Shown here piece by piece: positions 9,461 to 20,465 of a stretch of 64,000 bases of DNA. Position 1 is the stretch's first letter; each line of letters begins with the position of its first letter. Under the pieces are notes generated by a model that had not been told where the DNA came from, ran no database searches, and saw only the letters and a list, made by a program, of their open reading frames with translations. The translations under genes and the position numbers were made by a program. This DNA is from Streptomyces sp. H27-C3 (GTDB lineage: Bacteria; Actinomycetota; Actinomycetes; Streptomycetales; Streptomycetaceae): contig NZ_JASITA010000011.1 of the NCBI RefSeq assembly GCF_030063415.1, forward strand, positions 142,201 to 206,200. The letters run 5' to 3'.

Positions 9461-10564
9461 TCAATTCAGGTTTCGCTGCGTCGGAGTGAACCATTCCGGA
9501 TACCCCTCGAAGACCTCCAGCAGCTCGCCGAGTGCCGCTGTCCCCGGATCGACGAGTGAGACCGCCTCCCACAAGTGAGTCAATCCGTCCCGAAACGACA
9601 GGCATGTTTCGACGAGATCCAGGATTTCCAGGCGCATCACCTCGGAGCGCGCGACATTTCCAGCTATCTGTTGTGGAAGCAGACCAATGACCCGGCTCCG
9701 GGATTGCGGCTGCCGCATCGCGTCGACCGCGCCCAGCGCGTCGAGCAGTCGCCTTCTGTCGGACAGCCCCAGCGCCTTCCGCGCGGCTGCGGGGGGCACG
9801 GCCCGAAGCGGGGGCGCCGCGCCACTGCCGTGCGTCCGCAGCGCGTCCCCGTCACCGTCGAACCACAGTGACGTTGTGGCCCCGAACCGGCCGCGCAGCG
9901 CATCGGCCAGCGGTCGGGGTGTGCGGCGCCAATCGGGGTGCTCGCGCAGGAGCCGTACCGCCTCGGCGCTGAACACACCGGAGCGCATCGCGTTGCGCGT
10001 TGTCCCACCGGGTCCGCACGCGAACAGCACATGCTGATCCGCCTGCCGGCGGGGGACGGAGCGCGGAATGGGGTCCGGCCGCAGCGTCCCGCCCGTCGTT
10101 GCCGGGTCCGCGTGCGTCTGACAGGCGTCGAACAGCCAGAGCTGGCGCGGGTGCCCGGGTGCACCGTCGGAGCGGTAGAGGGCGAGCAGCGCCTCAATGT
10201 CCAGACAGCGCAGATCCCGCTGAACGGCGTCCGCGTAAAGCAGCCGCCGGCTCCGCTCCGTGTCGATGAGTCCGTGCCCGGACCAGGCGACGAAGAGCCA
10301 GTCGCTGCGCTCGTCCGCGAGCTCCCTGGTCAGGACCCGATGGACGGTGTCCCGGTCGGCGGGCCGGTAGTCCAGCCCGCACCCGTCGGCGAGGGCTCGG
10401 TTGCGGTCCAGCGGTGACAACAGCAGGGTCAGCGACTCAGCCGGGAGGCCGAGCTCCCGCAGCCAGCTCGCATAGCCGAGGGCGTCATGCACCGGACCGT
10501 CCAGGTTCCAGGCCGACCCCGCCTCGTAGGACTCCACCCCGACCACGAGCGCCCGCATTCGCAT
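9461..10564 (-). CDS. Caspase-like (C14) protease with C-terminal effector-associated domain
   Basis: 367 residues. Beta strand RALVVGVESY opens the caspase fold. The catalytic His is in SGHG (His97) and the Cys in LFDACQTH (Cys148). Residues ~265-355 form a helical EAD whose pattern (RLEILDLVETC...DGLTHLWEAVSLVDP) aligns with the N-terminus of the VMAP-like protein (RQEFVSTVYGC...DGMDRLVEATCLVTP). ATG 10564 has GGAGG nine bases upstream. The likely role is a proteolytic effector recruited by the adaptor. It heads the minus-strand operon caspase, peptide, hydroxylase. The catalytic dyad appears intact. Confidence 0.82.
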   Translation of the reverse strand: MRMRALVVGVESYEAGSAWNLDGPVHDALGYASWLRELGLPAESLTLLLSPLDRNRALADGCGLDYRPADRDTVHRVLTRELADERSDWLFVAWSGHGLIDTERSRRLLYADAVQRDLRCLDIEALLALYRSDGAPGHPRQLWLFDACQTHADPATTGGTLRPDPIPRSVPRRQADQHVLFACGPGGTTRNAMRSGVFSAEAVRLLREHPDWRRTPRPLADALRGRFGATTSLWFDGDGDALRTHGSGAAPPLRAVPPAAARKALGLSDRRRLLDALGAVDAMRQPQSRSRVIGLLPQQIAGNVARSEVMRLEILDLVETCLSFRDGLTHLWEAVSLVDPGTAALGELLEVFEGYPEWFTPTQRNLN

Positions 10565-10639
10565 CTGTTGTCGCCTCCCGGTTGCCATTGTGGGCCACCC
10601 GGGGTGCTCCGCGCAGCTGAGTGCGTGCGACACCGTCCG

Positions 10640-10932
10640 CGTCCGGTGAGGGGTCCGGTGTCCGCACTGAAACCCGAATGCCAGGCCATCGGCACGTATC
10701 CGGAACAATCCGTCCTGTACGAGCGCCCCCTGGCGTCCCTGTACGTGCGGCCCTGGTCGTAGGGGACATTGGCGCGTCTGTCGTACCAGTATCGGGCCCG
10801 TTCGAGAATCTCCGATCGGGTGATCGGGCCAGCCACCATAGAGGCGTCCGCCGCCTGAGCGGCGGTGACCGTTGGGCTGGTGCCGGGATCGGAGGAAACC
10901 ATGCGTTCAGTCTGTACCGGCGCTCCCTTCAC
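10640..10932 (-). pseudogene. Truncated NlpC/P60-like hydrolase fragment
   Basis: The first ~95 codons read as the start of an NlpC/P60-like cell-wall hydrolase: ITRSEILERARYWYDRRANV, then YRTDCSGYVPMAWHSGF with the catalytic-Cys motif DCSGY. After about 10,650 the frame becomes unrelated to the family and runs out of frame through the caspase gene, so the His-containing half is missing. It abuts the caspase promoter region. It is a remnant, probably of a deletion that brought the conflict locus next to the Rieske gene. Confidence 0.6.
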
Positions 10933-10949
10933 TCTCCGCTGCTATTCGA

Positions 10950-12098
10950 TCAGCCGGTAACGCCGAGCCGGTGGGCGACCCAGGTGTGGAACGCCCCAAT
11001 GTGGTGCTCGGCCGGCACAAGGACCCCGCCGTCGCGGTACGCCCGGGAGGCCATCGCGGGCTGGGTGCGCTCGCAGACTTCGAAGTCCTGGGCGTTCACC
11101 CGGTGGAACAGCTCGACGGACTTGTCGAGGTCCGCGCCCGACGCCACGACCCCGGGGGCGTAGAGCCAGTCGCACTCGACGATCGTGCGGTCCTCGGCCA
11201 GCGGGAACATCCGGTGGAAGATCACATGGTCGGGGACCAGGTTGACGAACACCTGCGGCTTGACGGTGATCGCGTAGTAGCGGCGGTCCTGCTCGTCCGC
11301 GATCCCGGACAGCCGCTCGAATCCGGCGCTGCCGTCGACGGTGAAGCCGTGGGCGTCCGCGCTGAACTCCGCGCCGTGCCCCACGTAGTACTGCGCGGCC
11401 AGACCGTCCGCGAACTCCGGCAGCACATCGGTGAGTTCGGGGTGGATCGTGGCGCAGTGGTAGCACTCCATGAAGTTCTCGACGATCAGCTTCCAGTTGG
11501 CCCGTACGTCGTAGCGGATGCGCCTGCCGAGGGCCAGGCCCTCGGTCTCGTACGCCTCGATGGACTCGGTGTCCCCCAGCCGCTCCACGACCTCACCGAT
11601 CACCGTCTCGTCGAAGGACGGCGGCTCGTCGGCCAGGCACACCCAGGCGTAGCCCAGCCACTCCCGCACCGCCACCTTGACCAGGCCGTACTGCTCGCGG
11701 TCGACGTCCGGCATCTTCACCAGGTTGGGTGCGGCGACGAGCTTGCCGTCCAGGCCGTACGTCCAGGCGTGGTAGGGGCACTGGAGGTTGCGGCGGACCT
11801 CCCCCGACTCCTCGGTGCACAGCCGGGCGCCGCGGTGGCGGCACACGTTGAGGAAGGCGCGCAGCTCGCCGGTGCGGGTCCGGGTGACGAGTACGTTCTC
11901 GCGGCCGACCTGCACGGTCCGGAAGGAACCGGGACGGCCCAGGTCGGCGGAGCGTACGCCGCAGTACCAGAGCGCTTCGAAGATCCGCTCCTGTTCCTGC
12001 CGGAAGATTCCGGGGTCGGTGTAGAAGTGGCCGGGGAGCGTGGAGATCAGGCTGCCGGCGGCGGGGGCGGAGTGCGCGGAGACGGGGCTCGTCGTCAT
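10950..12098 (-). CDS. Rieske non-haem iron oxygenase, alpha subunit (GbcA-like)
   Basis: 382 residues, start ATG 12098. The Rieske [2Fe-2S] ligands are in CRHRGARLC and CPYHAWTYG; the mononuclear iron site is in ENFMECYHCATIHPEL. The family includes glycine-betaine and stachydrine demethylases, which remove N-methyl groups as formaldehyde. The gene is the last of four on the minus strand, after a sarcosine oxidase-like enzyme, a dimethylglycine dehydrogenase-like enzyme and a formaldehyde-oxidising dehydrogenase. That context strongly suggests demethylation of betaine to dimethylglycine. Electrons probably come from the ferredoxin and reductase at 18045-19582. Confidence 0.82.
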   Translation of the reverse strand: MTTSPVSAHSAPAAGSLISTLPGHFYTDPGIFRQEQERIFEALWYCGVRSADLGRPGSFRTVQVGRENVLVTRTRTGELRAFLNVCRHRGARLCTEESGEVRRNLQCPYHAWTYGLDGKLVAAPNLVKMPDVDREQYGLVKVAVREWLGYAWVCLADEPPSFDETVIGEVVERLGDTESIEAYETEGLALGRRIRYDVRANWKLIVENFMECYHCATIHPELTDVLPEFADGLAAQYYVGHGAEFSADAHGFTVDGSAGFERLSGIADEQDRRYYAITVKPQVFVNLVPDHVIFHRMFPLAEDRTIVECDWLYAPGVVASGADLDKSVELFHRVNAQDFEVCERTQPAMASRAYRDGGVLVPAEHHIGAFHTWVAHRLGVTG

Positions 12099-12109
12099 GG
12101 GGCTGCCTC

Positions 12110-13273
12110 TCAGGCGGACGCGGCGGCGAGCCGGCGGGGGTCGAACAGCTCGATGGGGTGCCGGGTGGCGCCGTCGACGGCCAGGTCCGCGAGGATCTCG
12201 CCGACCACCGGGACGAATTTGAAGCCGTGCCCGGAGAAGCCGCAGGCGACGGTCACGGCATCGGGGTGCGCCGGATGGCGGGCGATCACGAAGTGTTCGT
12301 CGGGGGTGTTGGAGTACATGCAGGTGGCAGCCTTCAGGAAGCGGCCGGGGAGCGTGGGGATGCGCGGGGCCATCTGGGCGGCCATGGCGGCGACCTCGTC
12401 GTCGTAGACCCTCCGGTCGATGGTCTCCGGGGTGCAGACGGTGCCTCTGCGGAAGAAGGCGACCTTGGCGCCCTTCTCCGGGCCGTCGATCGCGGGGAAC
12501 CCGTAGACCTGCACTCCCCCGGCGTCCTCCCAAATGTAGATCGGGTGGTGCGCGGGGAGGAAGGGACGGGTGCCGCCGGTGGGCTCGAACCAGTACATGA
12601 CCTGGCGCTCGATGCTGAAGGGCACCCCGATGTCGGTGAGCAGCTGCGGCGCCCAGGCACCGGGGCAGATGACCAGATGGCCTGCCGTGTACGTGTTCTC
12701 CGCGGTGTGCACCCGCACGCCGCGACCGCCTTCGAGCGCCTCCCAGCGGGTCATCGGCTCATTGAAGTGCAGGTCGGCGCCGTGTCCGGTGGCGAGTTGG
12801 AGGTGGGCGGCGACGGTGTGCTCGGGCCTGACCAGGCCGGCCCTGGCCTCGTAGAGCGCGACCTCGTCGTCGCCGGGGGTGAGGGTGGGGAAGCGGCGCC
12901 TGATCTCGGGGGCGTCGAGCATCTCGTGCGGCAGGTCCCACCGCCGGGCGGAGAGCAGCGAGCCGGAGACGGTACGGGAGTCGGGGCGGCCGATCATGAC
13001 GCCGCCGCACAGGGTGGCGACCTCGCGTCCGGTGTCGCGGCCGAGCCGGTCGTACAGCTCGTAACTGCGCAGCAGCAGCGGTACGTACGCCGGGTCCTCG
13101 AAGTAGGACTGCCGGGTGACGCGTGAACCTCCGTGGCTGGAGCCCCTGTTGTGGACCGGGCCGAACTTCTCCAGGCCGAGCACGCGGGCGCCGCGGGCCG
13201 CCAGGTGGTGGGCGGCTGCGCTGCCCATGCCGCCGAGACCGACGACGATCACGTCATGGGTGGGTGGTGGCAT
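12110..13273 (-). CDS. FAD-dependent N-methyl amino acid oxidase (sarcosine oxidase/SolA-like)
   Basis: 387 residues. The N-terminal dinucleotide-binding motif is [18 protein letters not shown], followed by the RGSSHGGSR segment typical of monomeric sarcosine and N-methyltryptophan oxidases. The C-terminal [16 protein letters not shown] carries the region near the covalent-flavin part of the family. It would oxidise sarcosine to glycine, formaldehyde and hydrogen peroxide. It lies 11 bp from the Rieske oxygenase gene and 12 bp from the preceding gene, so all are likely one transcript. Substrate is inferred from context. Confidence 0.85.
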   Translation of the reverse strand: MPPPTHDVIVVGLGGMGSAAAHHLAARGARVLGLEKFGPVHNRGSSHGGSRVTRQSYFEDPAYVPLLLRSYELYDRLGRDTGREVATLCGGVMIGRPDSRTVSGSLLSARRWDLPHEMLDAPEIRRRFPTLTPGDDEVALYEARAGLVRPEHTVAAHLQLATGHGADLHFNEPMTRWEALEGGRGVRVHTAENTYTAGHLVICPGAWAPQLLTDIGVPFSIERQVMYWFEPTGGTRPFLPAHHPIYIWEDAGGVQVYGFPAIDGPEKGAKVAFFRRGTVCTPETIDRRVYDDEVAAMAAQMAPRIPTLPGRFLKAATCMYSNTPDEHFVIARHPAHPDAVTVACGFSGHGFKFVPVVGEILADLAVDGATRHPIELFDPRRLAAASA

Positions 13274-13285
13274 CGGTGGCCTCGC

Positions 13286-15802
<2,517 letters not shown>

Positions 15803-16888
15803 TCAGAGCACCGCCACCGAGCGGAGCACCTCGCCGCGCCGCATCTTCGCGAAGGCCTCCTCGACGTCGTCCAGGGCGATCGTCTCGCTGACGAAGGCAC
15901 CGAGGTCGAGCTTGCGGCTGAGGTACTGGTCGATGAGGATCGGGAAGTCCCTGCTGGGCAGGCAGTCGCCGTACCAGGAGGACTTGAGGGCGCCGCCGCG
16001 CGAGAACAGGTCGATCAGCGGGATGTCGAGCATCATGTCCGGCTCCGGCACGCCGACCTGGACGAGGATCCCGGCGTGGTCGCGCATGTAGAAGGCCTGG
16101 CGGTACGTCTCGGGGCGGCCCACCGCGTCGATGGCCACATCGACGCCGAACCCGCCGGTGAGTCCGCGTACGGCCTCGATCGCGTCGGTGCCAAGGGAGT
16201 TGACGGTGTGGGTGGCGCCGAAGCGGGTGGCGCCGTCGAGCTTTGCGTCATCGATGTCGACGGCGATGACGCGGCGGGCTCCGGCCAGTGCGGCTCCGGC
16301 GATGGCGGCGTTTCCGACGCCCCCGCAGCCGATGACGGCGACGGTGTCGCCGCGGCCCACGTTGCCGGTGTTGACGGCCGCTCCGTAGCCGGCCATCACG
16401 CCGCAGCCGATGAGTCCGGCCGCTTCGGGGCGGGCCGCGGGGCTGACCTTCACCGCCTGGCCGGCGGCGACCAGCGTCTTCTCGGCGAAGGCGCCGATGC
16501 CCAGGGCGGGGCTGAGCGCCGTGCCGTCGAGCAGCGTCATCGGCTGGGCGGCGTTGCGGCTGTCGAAGCAGTACCAGGGGCGGCCCCGGCGGCAGGACCG
16601 GCAGTCGCCGCAGGGGGCGCGCCAGGCAAGGACGACGTAGTCGCCGGGGGTGAGGTCGGCGACGCCCTCCCCGACAGCCTCGACGATTCCGGCGGCCTCG
16701 TGCCCGAGCAGGAACGGGAAGTCGTCGTTGATCGCCCCGTCCCGGTAGTGCAGGTCGGTGTGGCAGACCCCGCAGGCCTGGACGGCCACCAGCACCTCTC
16801 CCGGGCCCGGGTCGGGAACGATGATCGTCTGCACCTCGACGGGCGCACCCCTCTTCGCGGCAACAACCGCACGGACCTCGTGTGGCAC
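15803..16888 (-). CDS. Class III zinc alcohol dehydrogenase, S-(hydroxymethyl)mycothiol dehydrogenase-like
   Basis: 361 residues. Catalytic zinc ligands are in CGVCHTD and GHEAAGIV; the structural zinc cluster is in [15 protein letters not shown]; the NAD-binding motif is [11 protein letters not shown]. Similarity is to mycothiol-dependent formaldehyde dehydrogenases of actinobacteria. In this operon it would detoxify the formaldehyde released by the demethylating enzymes. The GTG start at 16888 has GGAGAGGGG seven bases upstream. It is first in the four-gene minus-strand operon. Confidence 0.85.
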   Translation of the reverse strand: MPHEVRAVVAAKRGAPVEVQTIIVPDPGPGEVLVAVQACGVCHTDLHYRDGAINDDFPFLLGHEAAGIVEAVGEGVADLTPGDYVVLAWRAPCGDCRSCRRGRPWYCFDSRNAAQPMTLLDGTALSPALGIGAFAEKTLVAAGQAVKVSPAARPEAAGLIGCGVMAGYGAAVNTGNVGRGDTVAVIGCGGVGNAAIAGAALAGARRVIAVDIDDAKLDGATRFGATHTVNSLGTDAIEAVRGLTGGFGVDVAIDAVGRPETYRQAFYMRDHAGILVQVGVPEPDMMLDIPLIDLFSRGGALKSSWYGDCLPSRDFPILIDQYLSRKLDLGAFVSETIALDDVEEAFAKMRRGEVLRSVAVL

Positions 16889-16903
16889 GACCGAGCCCCT
16901 CTC

Positions 16904-16931
16904 CTGTTGCGCAGTGCAAGACCGATTGCGC
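16904..16931. promoter_or_regulatory. Candidate IclR operator upstream of the demethylation operon
   Basis: The 10-mer CTGTTGCGCA (16904-16913) recurs at 17972-17981, between the divergent IclR and ferredoxin genes. It is part of TTGC-N5-GCAA (16907-16919), and a second TTGCGC follows at 16926. Sharing between two promoters of one catabolic cluster suggests a binding site; no binding data are available. Confidence 0.4.
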
Positions 16932-17030
16932 TATGAGAGACATCTTGAGAACGCCATCAAGGGCTCGTCAAGGGGGCCGGGACATGGATTCGCAAAAGAC
17001 CGGGACCGCCCCGGACGCCCTGGGCGCACC

Positions 17031-17067
17031 GGAGCGCGGGACCGTATACCACCCGGCCCCGCGCTCC
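17031..17067. terminator. Hairpin downstream of the IclR gene
   Basis: Ten-base perfect arms GGAGCGCGGG (17031-17040) and CCCGCGCTCC (17058-17067) with a 17-base loop, just after the IclR stop codon on the minus strand. Confidence 0.6.
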
Positions 17068-17079
17068 GGTGGCTCTCCG

Positions 17080-17889
17080 TCAGATGCGGTACCCCATGCG
17101 GTAGGAGAGCTCACCCGCCGCGTCGGCGGCCGACTTGACCAGCTCGCGCAGCCGCTCCTCGTCCATCCGGTACACCGGTCCGGAGATGCTGACCGCCCCG
17201 ATGACCTGGCCGTCGTGCGCCCGCACCGGCGCCGCGACCGCGCTCAGCCCGACCTCCATCTCCTCGGCCACGACGGCGTAGCCCTGGGCGGCGATGTCCG
17301 CCAACTGGGCCCGCAGCTCGGCGGCGGACGTCACGGTGCGTTCGGTGAATCTCGGCAGTCTGCGGGCCAGGAAGATCTCCTGCATCGGTGTCGGCAGCCC
17401 GGCGAGCAGCACCTTTCCGCTGGAGGTGGCGTGCAGCGGGGTGCGCCGGCCCAGCCAGTTCTGCGCGGTGACGGACGCCGCGCCGCGCGCCTGCATCACA
17501 TTGACCGCGCCGTCGTCGTCGAGGACGGCGATATTGACCGTCTCGCCCGCGTCGTCGGCCAGCTCCCGGACGACGGGGGCGCTCTCCTGGGAGATATCCA
17601 GCCGTCCGGCCGCAGCACCCGCCAGCCGCAGCACACCGGCCCCCAGGTAGTACTTACCCCGATCCTTCGCCTGCCCGACCAGGCCGCGGTTCTCCAGCAC
17701 CCCGAGCAGCCGGAACGCGGTCGACTTGTGCACGTCCAGCTCGTCGGCGATCTCCGTCACTCCGGCCTCGCCGAGCCTGGCGAGGATCTCCAGCACACTC
17801 ACCGCGCGGTCCACCGACTGCACGGCACTCGCGGCCCCCTTGGACCGCCTCACCTCGTCGGACCCCTCCGCATTGCTCTTGCTCGCCAT
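17080..17889 (-). CDS. IclR-family transcriptional regulator
   Basis: 269 residues from ATG 17889; the frame stays open further upstream but those residues lack family similarity. The N-terminal winged helix (SVDRAVSVLEILARLGEAGVTEIADELDVHKSTAFRLLGVLENRGLV) is followed by the IclR effector domain with TPLHATSSGKVLLA and AAPVRAHDGQVIGAVSISGP. It lies between the demethylation operon and the divergent ferredoxin operon and probably controls both, through the shared CTGTTGCGCA elements. Confidence 0.88.
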   Translation of the reverse strand: MASKSNAEGSDEVRRSKGAASAVQSVDRAVSVLEILARLGEAGVTEIADELDVHKSTAFRLLGVLENRGLVGQAKDRGKYYLGAGVLRLAGAAAGRLDISQESAPVVRELADDAGETVNIAVLDDDGAVNVMQARGAASVTAQNWLGRRTPLHATSSGKVLLAGLPTPMQEIFLARRLPRFTERTVTSAAELRAQLADIAAQGYAVVAEEMEVGLSAVAAPVRAHDGQVIGAVSISGPVYRMDEERLRELVKSAADAAGELSYRMGYRI

Positions 17890-17971
17890 CTTGTCCGCTC
17901 TCACCGCCCGGCGGCCGATTCCCGGCCGACATTCAGGGGGGCCCTTGACGCAGCGGCTCCCGATCCGGATT

Positions 17972-18010
17972 CTGTTGCGCATCACGCGCTTCAATGCGCC
18001 ATATGGAACG
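17972..18010. promoter_or_regulatory. Candidate IclR operator in the divergent iclR/ferredoxin promoter
   Basis: Contains CTGTTGCGCA (17972-17981), as upstream of the alcohol dehydrogenase gene. It also holds the palindrome CCATATGG centred near 18003 within GCGCCATATGGAACGC. Confidence 0.4.
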
Positions 18011-18044
18011 CCATGTTACCGAAGAGTGAAACCTGGGGGCTCTG

Positions 18045-18383
18045 GTGAATCCCGTCTGCCACCTCGACGATCTGCCCGAAGGCGAATCCCTGCGGCTGCC
18101 CACCGAGCCGCCGATCGCCGTCTTCCACACCGAGGGCACGCTCTACGCGATCGATGACACCTGCTCCCACCAGGATGCCTCCCTCTCCGAGGGCTGGCTG
18201 GAGGGCTGCTTCGTCGAATGCCCGCTGCACGCAGCCCTGTTCGACCTGCGCACCGGGCAGCCCAGCTGTCTGCCCGCACGCCGTCCGGTGCGGACCCACC
18301 GGGTGACGGTCGACGCCTCCGGCGGCGTGCATGTCCAGCCCACCGTCGGGGAAGGGCACGCCGAGGAAGGTACCGCCGCATGA
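18045..18383 (+). CDS. Rieske-type [2Fe-2S] ferredoxin
   Basis: 112 residues, GTG start. Rieske ligands are in CSHQDASL (C-x-H) and CPLHAALFD (C-x2-H). This is a small soluble electron carrier of the type that serves ring-hydroxylating and demethylating oxygenases. Its stop overlaps the start of the reductase gene (ATGA), so the two form an electron-transfer pair, most likely for the Rieske oxygenase at 10950-12098. It is divergent from the IclR gene. Confidence 0.88.
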   Translation: MNPVCHLDDLPEGESLRLPTEPPIAVFHTEGTLYAIDDTCSHQDASLSEGWLEGCFVECPLHAALFDLRTGQPSCLPARRPVRTHRVTVDASGGVHVQPTVGEGHAEEGTAA

Positions 18384-19582
18384 GCACCATGCCACCCGCG
18401 GACCCCATGGGCACCCTTGCGGTCGTGGGAGCCTCGCTCGCGGGCCTGTATGCCGCGCGGGCTCTGCGCGACCAGGGATTCGACGGCAGGCTGGTGATCA
18501 TCGGGGACGAGAGCCACCGCCCGTACGACCGCCCGCCACTGTCCAAGGAGTTCCTCACCGGAGCCGTGTCCGAGGACCAACTGGCCCTCTGCGACGCCGA
18601 GGAGGAGACCGAACTCGGGGCCGAGTGGCTGCTCGGCGTCCGCGCCGAGGGCCTCGACACGGCCGCCCGCACCATCCGGCTGGACAACGGCCGTACGGTG
18701 CGCGCCGATGGCGTCGTCATCGCCACCGGCGCGACCCCGCGACGGCTTCCGGGCACCGGCGCGCTGCGCGGCGTGCACACCCTGCGCACCCTCGACGACG
18801 CGTGGGCCCTGCGCGCCGAACTGGCCGGGCGGGCCGGGCGCCAGGTGCGGGTCGTGGTCGTCGGCGGGGGGTTCATCGGCTCGGAAGTCGCCTCGTCCTG
18901 TGTCTCGCTGGGCCATCACGTCACGGTGGTGGAGGCCGCTCCACTGCCGCTCCTGCCCCAGCTCGGCGATGCCATGGCAGGGATCTGCGCCACTCTGCAC
19001 GCCGGGAGCGGGGTCGAGCTCATCACCGGCTCGGGGGTCGCGGCCCTGCACGGCGCCGACGCGGTGAGCGGTGTGAGCCTCACCGACGGACGGCTGCTGC
19101 CCGCCGACGTGGTCGTCGTCGGCATCGGCGCCGCCCCCAACACCCGGTGGTTGCACGGGTCTTCGCTCGCGGTGCGCGACGGGGTGCTGTGCGACGACGG
19201 CTGCGTCACCGCGCTGCCCAGGGTGGTGGCGGTGGGCGATGTGGCGCGGGTGGGGGGCGTCCGCGACGAGCACTGGACCAGCGCCACCCGGCAACCCGCG
19301 GTCGCCGTACGGAATTTGCTCGCCGGGCACACCGTGCGCGGGGCGCGCCCGCTGCCGTACTTCTGGTCCGACCAGTACGGCGTACGCATCCAGTTCGCCG
19401 GCCGCTCGCTGCCCGGCGCCACCACGCGGATCACCGAGGGGTCCGTGGAGGAGCGCAGCTTCCTCGCCCTCTACGAACGCGACGGCGCGGTCACCGGCGT
19501 ACTGGCCGTGAACCGTCCACGGCCCTTCATGCGGGTACGCCGTGAACTCGCCCGCGCGCAGGAGCCCGTGGCCACCGGCTGA
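18380..19582 (+). CDS. FAD-dependent NAD(P)H-ferredoxin reductase
   Basis: 400 residues. FAD motif VVGASLAGLYAARALRDQGF, the RPYDRPPLSKEFL segment of oxygenase-coupled ferredoxin reductases, NAD(P)-binding VVVVGGGFIGSEVA, and the FAD-binding VAVGDVARV. The C-terminal reductase domain contains YFWSDQYGVRIQFAG. It would pass electrons from NAD(P)H to the preceding ferredoxin. The ATG at 18380 overlaps the ferredoxin stop. Confidence 0.88.
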   Translation: MSTMPPADPMGTLAVVGASLAGLYAARALRDQGFDGRLVIIGDESHRPYDRPPLSKEFLTGAVSEDQLALCDAEEETELGAEWLLGVRAEGLDTAARTIRLDNGRTVRADGVVIATGATPRRLPGTGALRGVHTLRTLDDAWALRAELAGRAGRQVRVVVVGGGFIGSEVASSCVSLGHHVTVVEAAPLPLLPQLGDAMAGICATLHAGSGVELITGSGVAALHGADAVSGVSLTDGRLLPADVVVVGIGAAPNTRWLHGSSLAVRDGVLCDDGCVTALPRVVAVGDVARVGGVRDEHWTSATRQPAVAVRNLLAGHTVRGARPLPYFWSDQYGVRIQFAGRSLPGATTRITEGSVEERSFLALYERDGAVTGVLAVNRPRPFMRVRRELARAQEPVATG

Positions 19583-19623
19583 CGTGGTCATGGGCCGACC
19601 GGGCTCCGGGGGCGCCGCGCGGA

Positions 19624-20307
19624 TCAGGGCCAGAGCAGCCCGTGGCGCCATACGTCGTTGACCATGTGGTACCGCAGGCGCACATGCGCATGGTCGGGCG
19701 CCCCCTGGAAGAACTCCGTCTCGTCGATATGGACGACGTACACCGCGTACGTCTCGGGCACGGCGTCCGGGTCGTCCTCGATACGGTGCGCGGCGCGCTC
19801 GCGCGCCGCGTCGTAGTCCTCGCCCGGCGCCATCGGGTGACTCATGCGGCCGGTGAAGGCCGCGGCGCGCCCCGGCTCGCCAAGACCGCGGAAGTCGGCG
19901 CGCCGGTCGCCGTCGCCGAGCAGGCCGACCGGTCCGGTCGCCCGGATCTGCCGGCCGTGCCGGGGCCAGAACCAGGTGAGGCTCGCATACGGGTTGACCG
20001 CGAGGTCACGGCCCTTGCGGCTGCCCACGTCCGAGGAGAAGACCACCCGGCGGCGCCGCAGATCCACCGCGGTGATCTCGATGGCGCGCGCCGAGGGGCG
20101 GCCGTACGCGTCGGCGGTGCCGAGCATGGCGACATGGCAGGCGGGCACGCCGTCGTCGAGGGCGTACGAGAGCCAGTCGGCGAACAGCGGGCCGGGCACA
20201 TTCGGTGACTTGGACACGTCGAAGTCGGGAAAGGGGCCGCTCAGGGGCGGCACCGAAAGCATCCGTTCGCGCAGCCGTCGGGCCGCTTCCCGTAGCTCAT
20301 GGCTCAT
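19624..20307 (-). CDS. Pyridoxamine 5'-phosphate oxidase-family flavoprotein (PdxH/PhzG-like)
   Basis: 227 residues. ATG 20307 follows a GGGGGG tract. PdxH-like segments: CHVAMLGTADAYGRPSARAIEI, VVFSSDVGSRKGRDLAVNPYASLTWFWP and a C-terminal DHAHVRLRY. The family binds FMN and oxidises pyridoxamine phosphate or a phenazine-type substrate. It is convergent with the ferredoxin reductase gene and divergent from crtY. Exact substrate is not clear. Confidence 0.75.
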   Translation of the reverse strand: MSHELREAARRLRERMLSVPPLSGPFPDFDVSKSPNVPGPLFADWLSYALDDGVPACHVAMLGTADAYGRPSARAIEITAVDLRRRRVVFSSDVGSRKGRDLAVNPYASLTWFWPRHGRQIRATGPVGLLGDGDRRADFRGLGEPGRAAAFTGRMSHPMAPGEDYDAARERAAHRIEDDPDAVPETYAVYVVHIDETEFFQGAPDHAHVRLRYHMVNDVWRHGLLWP

Positions 20308-20465
20308 CTGGTCGTTCCCCCCGCGAGGCCTGTCGTTCCCCATCCATTCTGGTCCGCCCCGCCGGAGCGGCACAGCCGGTTGGCGGAATCGGCCCGGACT
20401 CGCTCCGGCCATGTGCATCCGCCGACCGGCCGTGGACCGTATGACTGGGTGTGAAGGAGATTTCC

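Noticed and set aside
10872..12407. Long open frame on the plus strand opposite the Rieske oxygenase and sarcosine oxidase genes
   Set aside because: It has no family motifs and mirrors codon bias of the genes on the other strand.
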